Below are positions 40,501 to 49,500 of a DNA stretch of 64,000 bases, one piece after another. Positions within the stretch are counted from its first letter, which is position 1; every line of letters starts with the position of its first letter. This DNA comes from Competibacter_A sp037045535. GTDB taxonomy: Bacteria > Pseudomonadota > Gammaproteobacteria > Competibacterales > Competibacteraceae. The notes below the pieces were generated by a model that was not told the DNA's origin, searched no databases, and saw nothing but the letters and a program-made list of their open reading frames with translations. Position numbers and translations under genes: made by a program. The stretch is taken from the NCBI GenBank assembly GCA_037045535.1, contig JBAOHI010000094.1, forward strand, positions 124,001-188,000, given 5' to 3'.

Positions 40501-41661
40501 AGCGGCGCGCGCCACCAGCGGCGGCGACTGCTCCGCCGGCGGCAACGCCAGGAGTACCGGCAATGCCAACCCAGGATCGCCTTGATCGAGCAATACGCTC
40601 GCCAGTTGCCGCAACCGGTTCGGTTCTGGCTGGCGCATCGCTGCGGCGCCGACCAGCGTCAGCACACTGTCTTCATCCGCCGTCGCTTCGTAATCCCGCT
40701 GCAATCGCGCGAAAGCTTGCTCGCGCACCACCGGTTCGGGGTCGTACAGGAATGTCCCGCGCAACATTTGTTCGGCTAGAAACTCCTCGTTCAACTGGCG
40801 CAAAGTTCGTGCTTGGCCCAAAACCGCCTCGGTCCGGACACTGACAAGTTTCGCACCGGTCAACAAACTCCATTGTTCCAGGGCGGGCAACGATTGCCCG
40901 GCCCGCTCCAGACGCCGGGCCTCAGCGAATCGTCGGTCCACGTCCGGAGGCGGGGGTGGCTGAGCGGCCGGCGGCGCCAGCCCCGTCGTCAGTCGCTTGC
41001 CACGCTCCCGCAGCAGGCGAACCAGAGGGAGCCAGTGGTTGGCCAACTCGCGCTGGGCGTCCCGTTCGACGGCGAAGAGCGCAGCAGGCGCCGCCGCGCC
41101 GCCGGATGGTTCCGCTGTCGTTCCCGCACGTTGTAATTGCACCTGAAATCGTCGGTAAACGGTCTCCGTACCCAGTTGCCGGCTCATCTCCAGATACTCG
41201 CTTTCCGTCAGCTGGTAGAACCGGCTGGCACGATACTGCAAGGCCACGTTCAACGGCTGGCTAGCTCCGCTCAAGCGAATCCGCCGTACGCCCGCCGGCA
41301 ACGGAATTTCCATCGAGGCCGCCGCGACTAATGGCCCGGGCGGGCGCTGCGCGGCGAACGGCGCGGTCAGGGTGCCGGCGGCGGGCACGCCGTGCCGCTC
41401 GCCCACCAGCGCCAGCGCCACCTCGCTCGCTGCCGGCGAAAACAGCCGTGCGGCCAATTCCGGCGGCTGTGCCCGCAGCCGCAGCGGAGGCTGATCGTCG
41501 TAGCGCAGCAGAAATCCCGCATCGTCAGTGGCGTGCGGCTCCACCGTGACACGTAACAGCGATGGCGCTGGTCGTTCCGGCAAGCGGTATTCCAGTTCCG
41601 CGCCCGGCGTCAATTCGAGGAAATGGGCCGAAGTCAACGCATCCAGTCCCATCGTCGTCAA
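37564..41661 (-). CDS. Exported helical-repeat/beta-barrel-like protein, C-terminal part
   Basis: A 1365-residue frame with no signal peptide of its own and a TTG start lacking a ribosome binding site. Coding similarity in style continues upstream in the 41525-43126 frame. Dropping one T from the TTT run (plus strand AAA 41660-41662) joins them into about 1853 residues. Residues about 240-500 form TPR-like helices. Residues about 500-1100 are beta-rich domains. The last 250 show alternating aromatic beta strands (AAYQWTYYF, GLVLRYDI, WLSVEWF) like an outer-membrane barrel. By analogy with PgaA/BcsC it may be the exit channel of the capsule-like system. Confidence 0.72.
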   Translation of the reverse strand: MTTMGLDALTSAHFLELTPGAELEYRLPERPAPSLLRVTVEPHATDDAGFLLRYDDQPPLRLRAQPPELAARLFSPAASEVALALVGERHGVPAAGTLTAPFAAQRPPGPLVAAASMEIPLPAGVRRIRLSGASQPLNVALQYRASRFYQLTESEYLEMSRQLGTETVYRRFQVQLQRAGTTAEPSGGAAAPAALFAVERDAQRELANHWLPLVRLLRERGKRLTTGLAPPAAQPPPPPDVDRRFAEARRLERAGQSLPALEQWSLLTGAKLVSVRTEAVLGQARTLRQLNEEFLAEQMLRGTFLYDPEPVVREQAFARLQRDYEATADEDSVLTLVGAAAMRQPEPNRLRQLASVLLDQGDPGLALPVLLALPPAEQSPPLVARAAYQLGWWQVFEETLSRWPDSAQRRLWEGYRAQQRGDYREALRLWREAGAVGRESAEALETGLAIRDRLRDSDPAVRERAVADWARWQTRQPGVHVWRDASHLLDDYAGAVALYAPDRDRFGQMFRALPDRPVKLGIYGPAKLRVEGRLIHPASAADPPAVDDWLLLRDGDRVERLPINADRPSQGLFVVGDAAEVPGRQNTLDYVVGPGWHVVEIAAQQRPLLVQASIWRPEIPLLVLPELTPASVIAAALGLAYGEPERNEPGSWSWLPFGKFHIRRDEAPQETGPANAGLPVQVVTGCKLEPRTLYTLPSVSLEPAARAELLNRLAQFNPPDLAWPTSPPTADQALRQRLIALLWEVEQAPATLAERLPEAEQWVAAQPGVPGVEALLHRLRQRAEWEPVTAVAQSAGIRSIETPGWQPESPFLRVRKALTPPVASDEQVLAGTEQLGLLTTNPTPTRLRVELRVADVRYLPSQPLSAWYRLDEQPEQSVTLTPNAPSYSFVLQVPSGQHVLRIGIVAPVANQYLRARVSELRGHAARPVTDDLRRFYQVATAAEPLRVPVMGPAWLRIDELRDGQLDSRYQYLGSGLNTLELRPAPGRAEALYRLHGLQILDAPREVTPPRVVRWTLEPPPPAPAQVSTVPPPSTWVLQDRYALGEQEDGSWSLGTTLARALPSLDETSSGQPPDQYLETVLGYRYFDEWRRNDYDADALFRLHHEGSPTFGLLGSWQHQTEWPGVSFRLSGELYAQQSEAWAWNATTRGLVWQVRDIDPKTWHAPGLSFFYRDLHQQSGYDYEPGRVDQDVLSEYKRFHRRGLALSDTLTHRPWLDTLWYTSAALTSDENWNFFDPEHASATVGWKQLLGDWEAQAAYQWTYYFAQGDHDWNRPEASQSGKLRGEVLWEGGGGDQGRLRAGLVLRYDIDSREWGSWLSVEWFPDRGRGYRDFRPGTVDFRDLRERMLPLEFNNRMDEPPGEDRAP

Positions 41662-43126
41662 AGCGTTCCGCGGCCAGTAATTCGCGCGCTTGCTCAGTCA
41701 AGCCTAGCAGGCGACGATTGCGCAACCAGCCGAACCGAGGTGGCGCAACGGTCGGCTTGGCAACCGGTAACAAAGCGCGGTAGAACGTAAATAGACTCAT
41801 TAAATCCTGTGCCTGCGAGGTCAGGCGCGGGACTTCGCGGTGGGCAAGTGCCGTTTGACGCGCCACCATCGCCGCCGTCAGCCCGCCGTCGCGGAAACTG
41901 TTGTCGCGCCCCAGCCGCAATGTGACTCGATCCACCTCGGCCAAGGGTAATGCGTTGGGCGGAACGCCCAATTCAGCCCAACTCAAATCCCAAATCGAAC
42001 CGTGCGCTACCGGTCGCGCGGCGCGAGCCTCGGCGGCGGTCAGCTTTGGCGCGTTCAAGCTGGGAAACAGATAATCGGGATCTCGCTGGATCAACAATCG
42101 CGCGTGAAGCGGCTGCGTCGCTGTCAGGGTCAATTCGTGGTCACCGTCCGGCAGCTCCAGATAGCCAGTCTCCAGGCGACCCAGCGTTTCGGCGCAACCG
42201 TCCACCCAAACCGCCCGGCGCATCTCGGGGCCGGCCACGAAATCCAGCGCCTGCCAGGGCCGACCGTCCAGCCAAGCGTAAACTCGATAGGCTTGCCGGG
42301 TCTGGGTTTCCCCCGGCGGATAGCGCAACCGGTGCTCCAAGGCCAGCCGCGCTGGCCCTCGTAAGCGGATTCGCAGCGGAGGACGGGCTTGCAGCGGCCA
42401 GAATGGCTGTGCGGTCGCTTCGTCAGTCGGGCGCAGCAATGCAGCCGATACACCAGCCAGTGGCGGCGCTTCCTCGGTAGGGGCTTGCGGTGATTGGGCC
42501 GCAGCGGCCATCGGCTCCGCTGCAAATATCGGCTGCGCTTCCGGCGCCAAGGCCGGTTTTGGCTCCGACCCCGATTCGGGCCGTGCCACATCCCGGTACG
42601 GTGCCAGTTCGCCCAACGCCTCCCGTCGGGACACGAACAGCGCAACTTCCACTGCCTCGCTGGCCCGTGCCGGACGGCTTACTCGCGCCAAGCGCTCCTC
42701 CGGCCAATCGGACGGTAACAACAGCGAATCACCTTGTGCCGAAGGTTGCGTCGGCGCGCTGACATACAGCCCAGAACCGTTGGAAACGGCGATTTCCAGA
42801 TCCGCCGACGCCAAACGGCCATCGGGCCGATAAACCCGCAGCCCCTCGTTGGCCGGCACCCAAACCGTCACGCTCTCGCCCGGCGCCAAGCGCACCCGAT
42901 GCATTTGGGTTTCGTGCCGTTCTCCGTCCCGAGCCCGGCTGCCTGGCGCGGAAAACGGCTTGGCACCCTCCACCCAGAGCGGCTCGCTCGATACGTTATC
43001 CCAGCGCAACGGCAGCGGGTAGCGACCGACCATGTCGATTTGCACCTGATCGGGACCGGCCTCGGCTCCCGCGCCGAGCAGCAGCGCCAGCAAGGCCCCG
43101 CAGCGAAGCCGACCCCGTCGCCTCAC
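41525..43126 (-). CDS. N-terminal part of the exported barrel-like protein
   Basis: The frame starts with GTG 43126, overlapping the preceding stop as GTGA. A signal peptide (LALLLGAGAEA) is followed by beta-sandwich-like domains and a Pro/Ala-rich linker (about 205-245). Real coding ends near position 41665, at residues LLAAER. The remaining 45 codons run out-of-frame over the start of the 37564-41661 frame. I think this is the front of the same protein, because the downstream part needs an export signal and the switch is one surplus base. Two separate genes remain possible. Confidence 0.7.
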   Translation of the reverse strand: MRRRGRLRCGALLALLLGAGAEAGPDQVQIDMVGRYPLPLRWDNVSSEPLWVEGAKPFSAPGSRARDGERHETQMHRVRLAPGESVTVWVPANEGLRVYRPDGRLASADLEIAVSNGSGLYVSAPTQPSAQGDSLLLPSDWPEERLARVSRPARASEAVEVALFVSRREALGELAPYRDVARPESGSEPKPALAPEAQPIFAAEPMAAAAQSPQAPTEEAPPLAGVSAALLRPTDEATAQPFWPLQARPPLRIRLRGPARLALEHRLRYPPGETQTRQAYRVYAWLDGRPWQALDFVAGPEMRRAVWVDGCAETLGRLETGYLELPDGDHELTLTATQPLHARLLIQRDPDYLFPSLNAPKLTAAEARAARPVAHGSIWDLSWAELGVPPNALPLAEVDRVTLRLGRDNSFRDGGLTAAMVARQTALAHREVPRLTSQAQDLMSLFTFYRALLPVAKPTVAPPRFGWLRNRRLLGLTEQARELLAAERFDDDGTGCVDFGPFPRIDAGRGTGIPLAGTTSAIAVTCHGGAARH

Positions 43127-44073
43127 GGTCGCGTCCCAGCCAGGCAGGCGCCGAACCGTTGCCGCGCTTCGGCGTCCCGATGCAGTTGTTCCCGCAGCGG
43201 CTGGGCCAGTTCGAGGTGAACGAAACCGGAATGATCCAACGTCCGCAACGTCTGGGCGATTTGATTGGTCAATCCGCCCAGCTCCTTGACCTGGAGGGGA
43301 TACAGCAGTACCGGCTCGGCGAACACGCCGCCCAAGCAGCGGGCGAGCTCCTCGGCTACCGGCGTTGGTTGGCGCTGGCTGGCGCTGACGATGGCCCCTG
43401 CCCTGCGACCGGCCTCGGTCTTGCGTTTGTCGGCGGCGAATCCGTGCAACTGCACGACGACCTTGGCCGGTCTGGACATAGCAGCGGCACGACTGAAGGC
43501 CACGAAGTAGCTGTCCGGCCGGTGAGCCATGTCGGCGTCCACGTCCTCGTCGTCATCCTGATACCCGCGCGGCGCGGTACTCCAGGCGCCAGCGGCAAAA
43601 CGGCCGCTGGCGAACAGCTCGACGGCGATGATGCCGGTATAGCGGTCGCTTAGGGCGTGTGGCGCTTGCAGGATCGGAGCGCTGACCGGCGAGTCGACGA
43701 AGGCATAAAAACCGCGCCCGCGCCGCTGGTCGGGCGCTTCCCGGATCACCGTCAAAACACCGCCCTGTTCGGTTAATCGCTCGACCCGGAAACCGAGCGC
43801 CGCCCAATCCGCCGCCTCGATCCGACCGGCGAACGCACGTTGAAAGAGCTGCTCGGCCTGGCGCAGTTCGTCTGGAGATGGCGACTGATAATCGCGGCCC
43901 TGGCTATCCCGGAACAGGTTTTCCAGGGTCACTGGACGGGCGGCGGCAAGCAGGGGTGCCAATAACGCCAGCAGGACCGCTAACCCGCTGCGCCAGTGTC
44001 GCCCAATCGCGCTGTTTCGCTCCGAAATCGGTTTTTCTCGGAAATTTTGGCGTTTTTCGATGATCTCTTTCAC
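43123..44073 (-). CDS. Small secreted protein of the PgsBC-like operon, possible hydrolase
   Basis: A 316-residue protein using GTG 44073, which overlaps the upstream stop as GTGA. The longer open frame is rejected because it overlaps the neighbouring gene. A signal peptide (VLLALLAPLLAAA) is followed by one globular domain with VVVQLHGFAADKRK, a conserved-looking GAIVSASQ segment and HSGFVHLELAQPLR near the end. The HGF and HLEL patterns recall zinc-dependent amidohydrolases such as phage-type poly-gamma-glutamate hydrolases, which would suit trimming of a polymer. That is a hypothesis; metal ligands are not proven. Confidence 0.75.
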   Translation of the reverse strand: MKEIIEKRQNFREKPISERNSAIGRHWRSGLAVLLALLAPLLAAARPVTLENLFRDSQGRDYQSPSPDELRQAEQLFQRAFAGRIEAADWAALGFRVERLTEQGGVLTVIREAPDQRRGRGFYAFVDSPVSAPILQAPHALSDRYTGIIAVELFASGRFAAGAWSTAPRGYQDDDEDVDADMAHRPDSYFVAFSRAAAMSRPAKVVVQLHGFAADKRKTEAGRRAGAIVSASQRQPTPVAEELARCLGGVFAEPVLLYPLQVKELGGLTNQIAQTLRTLDHSGFVHLELAQPLREQLHRDAEARQRFGACLAGTRP

Positions 44074-46580
44074 GGTCGCCCTTCCTCGCTGAACAGTTCG
44101 AGTACCACCGGCAGGCCCGGCGTCACCCGATAGAGCGTCAGATATCCGCTGCCTTCTTCCAGCCACAGCCGGATTCGATAGTCGCCGGGCGGCGCGTCGT
44201 CGCCCAGCGGCAAAAAAAACCGTTGCCCCAAACCCGCCTGCTCGGCGGGAGTATCCAGCACCGGTACCGGACTGCTGTTGTCGGGTCGCAGGTCGAACAA
44301 CCACTCGCGCACGGTCGGCCGGGTGAACGGCCCCGGACGGACGCGATCCGGCATTTGAATCCTCGCCCGCAACCGAGCGCGCCGGTCGGTGCCGAACGGT
44401 GTCTGCAAAACGCCAGACAGCACTTCCACGTCCGGACTGGCCTTGGCGTAGACGAACTCCAGCCCCTCCCGATCCAGGCGATAGGCCAACCGCCGATTCA
44501 GACTGCCGGCTCCGCCACCGGCGTAATTCACGAACCAGCGGGCCGGCCCCGCGCCCTGTACCAGAATCGTGTGGGCACCGACCGATAACGGCGGCAATCG
44601 CAGTTGCGTGCGCCGCAGCACCAGCACGCCGGCGTAAACCGGCTGACCGTCCACGCTGATCCGCACCGAGTCAGGCCGCTCGGTATCGCGCAACACCAAG
44701 AAGATCGGCACCACCATCGTCCGACCCGGCGAACCACGCAGTTCCAGCCGGACCGGAATCCCGGCGGCCAGCGGCTGGAACACTGTATCCAGCGCCTGAT
44801 CGCGCAGCGGGGCTTGCGGGTCGCGCGGGTTGAGCAGATAGCGGCCCCGCCAGTCGCCCTGGGGGTCATAATCTTCCCAGTCGTAGCGCCCCGCCAAAAC
44901 CTCCGGATCGCGTTGGGGAGGACGGCTCTGCCGGTCGAGCAGCACCGTCCGGCCGTCCCGCGCCCACGCCGCCGCCGCCAGGGGCAACACCGGAAACCAC
45001 ACCGGTTGACCACGCGTTTCTCCCGCGCTGACGGGCTGATAGTCCTCCGGCGCCCGCAGCTCGCGTCGCAAGTCGGCTGGCCGGGTGTAGGCGTTCGCCA
45101 ACACCGGAGCGGCGGTCGTCGTCAGGCGCACTCGGGCAACCGTCTCCGGTAAGGCGAACCCATAGGTGGTGGCTTCGGAAACGCGTCCGGCCAGCACGGT
45201 CCCATCCAGTAGTCGGTCGTAGGGAGAAGCCACGTCGTTTGGAGCCAGGTTTCCCTGGCGCAGCGGCGCGCCGCGCGAGTCGAGCCACTCGTAGCGCACC
45301 GTCGCCTCGGTGGTCGAGCCCGGCGCAGCCAGCCGCAAATCCACTCGCCAGAGCGTAGGCTGTTCGCCGACGTGCGCGATGGCAAATTCCAGCGGCAAAT
45401 CCGGTTCCAGCCGATACAGCCGCAGGTATAGCGGTTCCGGCAACAGATCGAGCGGTTCGCCAGCCGCCTGATAGCCAACCGCATTTACGATGAGCGGGCG
45501 CGGCGCCACCACTTCCAGCAGGCCGGCACCTAGCTTCTCCAACCAGAGCGTAGCTGACGATCCATTCAGGGAAGTCCGATAGACGACGGGCGGGCCCGGC
45601 TGGCGGCCGTACCAAACTAATTCCACCTCGGCCGGGGTCGGGACGGCCGCGCCGTTGGCACCGGCCCCAGTCGGTATTGGATCGATCTCCGAAAACTCCA
45701 AGCTGACCCAACCGCCCGGTTCCGGAATCGGCAGCGTGCCACGCAGATCGCGGTCCACGTACAAACCTGCCGGCATGATCGGTGGGCGCGATGGTTCGGC
45801 TTCGATATCGAGCGCGTTGTAAAGCCGCTGGATCCGATAATCCCGGCCTTCGATCCCGATGGGGCCCACCGGATTCCAACGCTGGCGCAACAGTTGGATT
45901 TGCTCGCTCTGGCGCAGTAATTCCGGACCATAGACGCTGGCTCGCGCCAACGCTTCCTGCTGGCGGCGGACGATGCGCTGCCAGCGCAAAGCGGCGGGCG
46001 GATCGAACAGGTGTTGCTGGGTATACACTCGCACTATCACGCCTTCGATTTCGGGCGCGTGGCTGACCAACTTCAGCCGCAGCCGCGCCGCGCTGGGGAC
46101 TTCCGCGAGATCGATCATCAGTACGCGGCCATCGGCGGGAACGATCCGGCGATCCGGATAAAACACCGCTGTCAGCGGTCGAGACCCACCCGGTGGCCGG
46201 TACCAGCTCACTGCCGTCCGATAGTGATAAACGGTGTCTCTGAGCAACCGGCCTGAATCATCCACGAGCTGGTAATGGAGCGCGTAGCGCCACTCGATGT
46301 CGGGTTGCGCCGCTTGTTGGGCATCCAGGTTGGCGTTGCTCACCATTTTCAGGCCGCTGCCCTGACCCGGAATGGAAAATTCCACCCAGCGTTCCTCTTC
46401 CAGCGGGTACGCGGTGTCGGATTCGGCATTGGCGAGTTGGGCCAGATCGGCGTTGGCCGTGCCGCTCGGGTCGAAACGCTGCCGGGCCGTTTCCAGCGAC
46501 GGCCAAGCCCACCAGGCCGCCCAGCCGAGCGCGCCGAGTCCAAACAACCCGCGCAGGAGATAGCCCAGCAAGCGGATCAT
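44070..46580 (-). CDS. Large membrane-anchored periplasmic protein of the PgsBC-like operon
   Basis: An 836-residue protein starting at ATG 46580, which overlaps the previous stop as ATGA. One N-terminal helix (about 3-25) anchors it; the rest is predicted periplasmic and rich in beta strands and Pro/Arg. Repeated segments with aromatic-Gly patterns (GWVSLEFSEIDP, RTQLRLPPLSVGAHTILV) resemble carbohydrate-binding or Ig-like modules. No catalytic motif is recognised. Its position between the PgsC-like and barrel-like genes suggests a periplasmic bridge. A start seven codons earlier is possible but breaks the overlap pattern. Confidence 0.78.
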   Translation of the reverse strand: MIRLLGYLLRGLFGLGALGWAAWWAWPSLETARQRFDPSGTANADLAQLANAESDTAYPLEEERWVEFSIPGQGSGLKMVSNANLDAQQAAQPDIEWRYALHYQLVDDSGRLLRDTVYHYRTAVSWYRPPGGSRPLTAVFYPDRRIVPADGRVLMIDLAEVPSAARLRLKLVSHAPEIEGVIVRVYTQQHLFDPPAALRWQRIVRRQQEALARASVYGPELLRQSEQIQLLRQRWNPVGPIGIEGRDYRIQRLYNALDIEAEPSRPPIMPAGLYVDRDLRGTLPIPEPGGWVSLEFSEIDPIPTGAGANGAAVPTPAEVELVWYGRQPGPPVVYRTSLNGSSATLWLEKLGAGLLEVVAPRPLIVNAVGYQAAGEPLDLLPEPLYLRLYRLEPDLPLEFAIAHVGEQPTLWRVDLRLAAPGSTTEATVRYEWLDSRGAPLRQGNLAPNDVASPYDRLLDGTVLAGRVSEATTYGFALPETVARVRLTTTAAPVLANAYTRPADLRRELRAPEDYQPVSAGETRGQPVWFPVLPLAAAAWARDGRTVLLDRQSRPPQRDPEVLAGRYDWEDYDPQGDWRGRYLLNPRDPQAPLRDQALDTVFQPLAAGIPVRLELRGSPGRTMVVPIFLVLRDTERPDSVRISVDGQPVYAGVLVLRRTQLRLPPLSVGAHTILVQGAGPARWFVNYAGGGAGSLNRRLAYRLDREGLEFVYAKASPDVEVLSGVLQTPFGTDRRARLRARIQMPDRVRPGPFTRPTVREWLFDLRPDNSSPVPVLDTPAEQAGLGQRFFLPLGDDAPPGDYRIRLWLEEGSGYLTLYRVTPGLPVVLELFSEEGRP

Positions 46581-49500
46581 GGCGTGCCGAACAACAGCCA
46601 ACCCGCCTGGGCGTTTTTGAACCGCTCCACTTCGGTGGCCTGGGGCGGCATGCCGGCGACCACTTCGGCATCCGGCTGGCGCGGCCGCAGATTCACCGCC
46701 AATCGCGGGCGTCCGGCAGCGTCGAGCGCCAACAAAAACGCCTGCTGCGTGTCACGATCGATCAGACGCTCGTAATGGAACCCTGGCCAATCGCGCAATT
46801 GACGCAGATTGAGGATATCGCGCCGTTCGATGTAAGCCCGCGCCGCCTCCCGCCAAGCCGGCGGCGGGGTGCCCTCGATCGCGGTCGGCAGACTGGCGAG
46901 ATAGCGATAGAGATCGTCTTGCCGGGTGGGAATTCCCACTGTCGCGAACTGGATTTCCTGCGCGGCATTCTCGCCCTGCTGGCTCAAGGCAGCCCGGACC
47001 AGCGGCGACAGCCAGACCGTGCAAAACGCTTTGTTGGCGGCAGCGCTGAGATAGCGCGCCTGCGGCGAGCCGGCCGCTTCGTAACCGGCGGTCTCGGGAG
47101 CGCCGTCCACGAACCGCGTGCTCAGGCCATCCTCGTTCAGCGCGGCCAGCAATTGTTGCTCTAACGGACCGAGGGAATCCGGTTTTACCGCTCCATCCCC
47201 CCAGGCCAGCACCGCATCGGCGGTCGGCGCCGGTATCCCTGGCCGAACGCCATAGGCCCGCACGCTCACCATCAGCCAGGGCGCGTCCCCGGCTTCTCGC
47301 AACACCACCTGACCGACTAGTGTGAATAGGCTGTTGGCATTGGCGGCCACCGTCACATCGGCGGTGCCATCCCGATTGGCCTGGGGATGGGCACCTGCCA
47401 GCGACAAAACGTTCGCCTGCATTCGCTCGAACAGGGAGACGCCGTATTCGAAGCTGTTGATCTCGAACAGGGGATGCGGAACCGCCACCAGATAATTTCG
47501 TCCCCCCCCCAGCCGGAACACGTAGGTTCCCCAATAGCGGCGTTCGCTGCTGGCCTCCTCCTCGGTCAGAATCAGATACTCCTGGCCGCTGGCGCGGTGG
47601 CGATACCGCAACAGATCGTAACCCACTCCCCGGGCGGCGATGGCAAGCGCCCGCAATTCCGCCAGTCCCGCCGCGCTCCACTCACCGTTCGGGCGAACGC
47701 TTCGTGACAGATTCAGCAACGGCGTCAGGACTTCCTCGTCGAAATACAGCAAATCCTCCAGTCGCGGCGGGCGGTATCGGTCGGTGCCGCGCCCGGCCAG
47801 GCGCCGCTTGTCGGTCAGCAACCATTCCCGCAGATAGCCGTCGATCCGGATGTCTCCCACTTGCAACGTCGCTTCGGTCTGGGGAGCAATGCGGTCGAAC
47901 ACCCGCAACCGACGCAGATCGGCGCGGTTGAGCACCAGTTCGGCAAACCCGCCCTCGCTCGTCTCCCGCTGCAAATTGGCCGATGGCGTGCTGGCCCAGT
48001 TAACCGGCAGTTCGTCGATCAATCCTCGTAACCGCGCCAGATTCAAGCTCGGCGGCAAGCTGGCCCGCACCCACAGGGTGGTGGGCGGCGACACCGTTCC
48101 CGCCTGGAACGCCTCGGCCGGCACACCGGCCAGTTCTTCGCTGCTCCGGGCCGTATAGGCGCGCACCTGCAATACATCCCGTCGCGCCATGACCTGATGG
48201 AACCGCTGGAACAGCGTGTCCCGGCTGCGCAACACATCTAGCGAGCCGTTGCGATTGATGGCCCGCTGGGCACCCGCGACCGCCAGCGCGCGTCCTTCCA
48301 GGGCACTGAACAGCCCACCGCCAGCGGCCAGCACCCCCTGCTCGTCCAACGGCGCCGGGACTTCGACCACCAGGTTATTGGCGGCGCGGGTATCGAGCAC
48401 GTAAAGCCCCCAGCCGCGCGCCGGCTCCTCTTCATGCAGATAGAGATAGCGTCGCTCGACCCAGTCGATCCGATATCTGGCGGCGGCCAACCGCTCGGCG
48501 GCACGGTCGAGGGCAGTCCGGTCGCCACCCAGATACGCCCGCAATTGCTCGATGCCCTCCGCGAACGCCGCCAGCTCCATGGGCAGCGGCACCGGCGCGC
48601 CGACTTGCAACCAGAAACGGCGGAGTCGCACGCTATCGTCGTTCAACAGTTCCGACAGCGGCCGCGAGGCCGACCGCACGATCACGCCGGTCCCGACCGC
48701 CGGCTGTTCCAGCCACGGCCGATGTTCCGACAGGAGGGCGAGCGCGAACCCCACCACGCTGGCGACCCCGACGGCCACCAACGAGGTTTGCAGGGTGGCG
48801 CGCGTCAGGCGGGCGATGATTTCCTTGTCGTGCATCCGCATGGCGATCAAGGTGGTGAGCAGGTAGCCAAACCCGTAGGCGTCCCCGACCGGCGCCGTCG
48901 GCCACACTAGCGGCAACAACCAGCCCAGCGCCAGTTTGTAGCCATACCCCAAGTTGAAGAAAAATAACAGTTGGCGCGGCCCTTCCAGGTGCAGGCCGGC
49001 GACGGCAGGAATCCTGAACAGCAAGCGGGCCATGCCGAGGACAAGAAAGGCTTCCAGGAAGGATGTCAGGATCTTGGTCGGCTGGTACCACTGCAACGCC
49101 AGCAGCGACGGAATCAGGATGCCGTTGAATTCCCAGCCGTAGTAAAGGTTCATGCGGGAGGCCAGAAAGGCCGTGGTCAACAGGACGATGTACGCCTTGG
49201 GCGCGGCCAGCAGCGAAGCGGCGAGATCGTTGTAGGCATAACTCAGGTTAGCGATGCTAAAATTAGCGAATTCCATCAAGCCGTAACGGACGATCAGATA
49301 GGTCAGGCCGACCGGCGCGAACACGGGTATCCACCCACCACGCACGCCCGTCTTCCAGAATTGGTTGGCGATCAACGATACGACGATCAGACCAAAGCTG
49401 TGCAGCTCGCCGCGATAATCGAAGTCCGTGTGGAAATAATCGCTCCAAAGCTCGCCCACCGCCGGCCACAGCCAACCGTCGCCGACCAGCCGCACCGCCA

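Noticed and set aside
39679..40779. Plus-strand open frame of 366 codons
   Set aside because: Shadow of the barrel-like exported protein gene; no ribosome binding site or recognisable domain.
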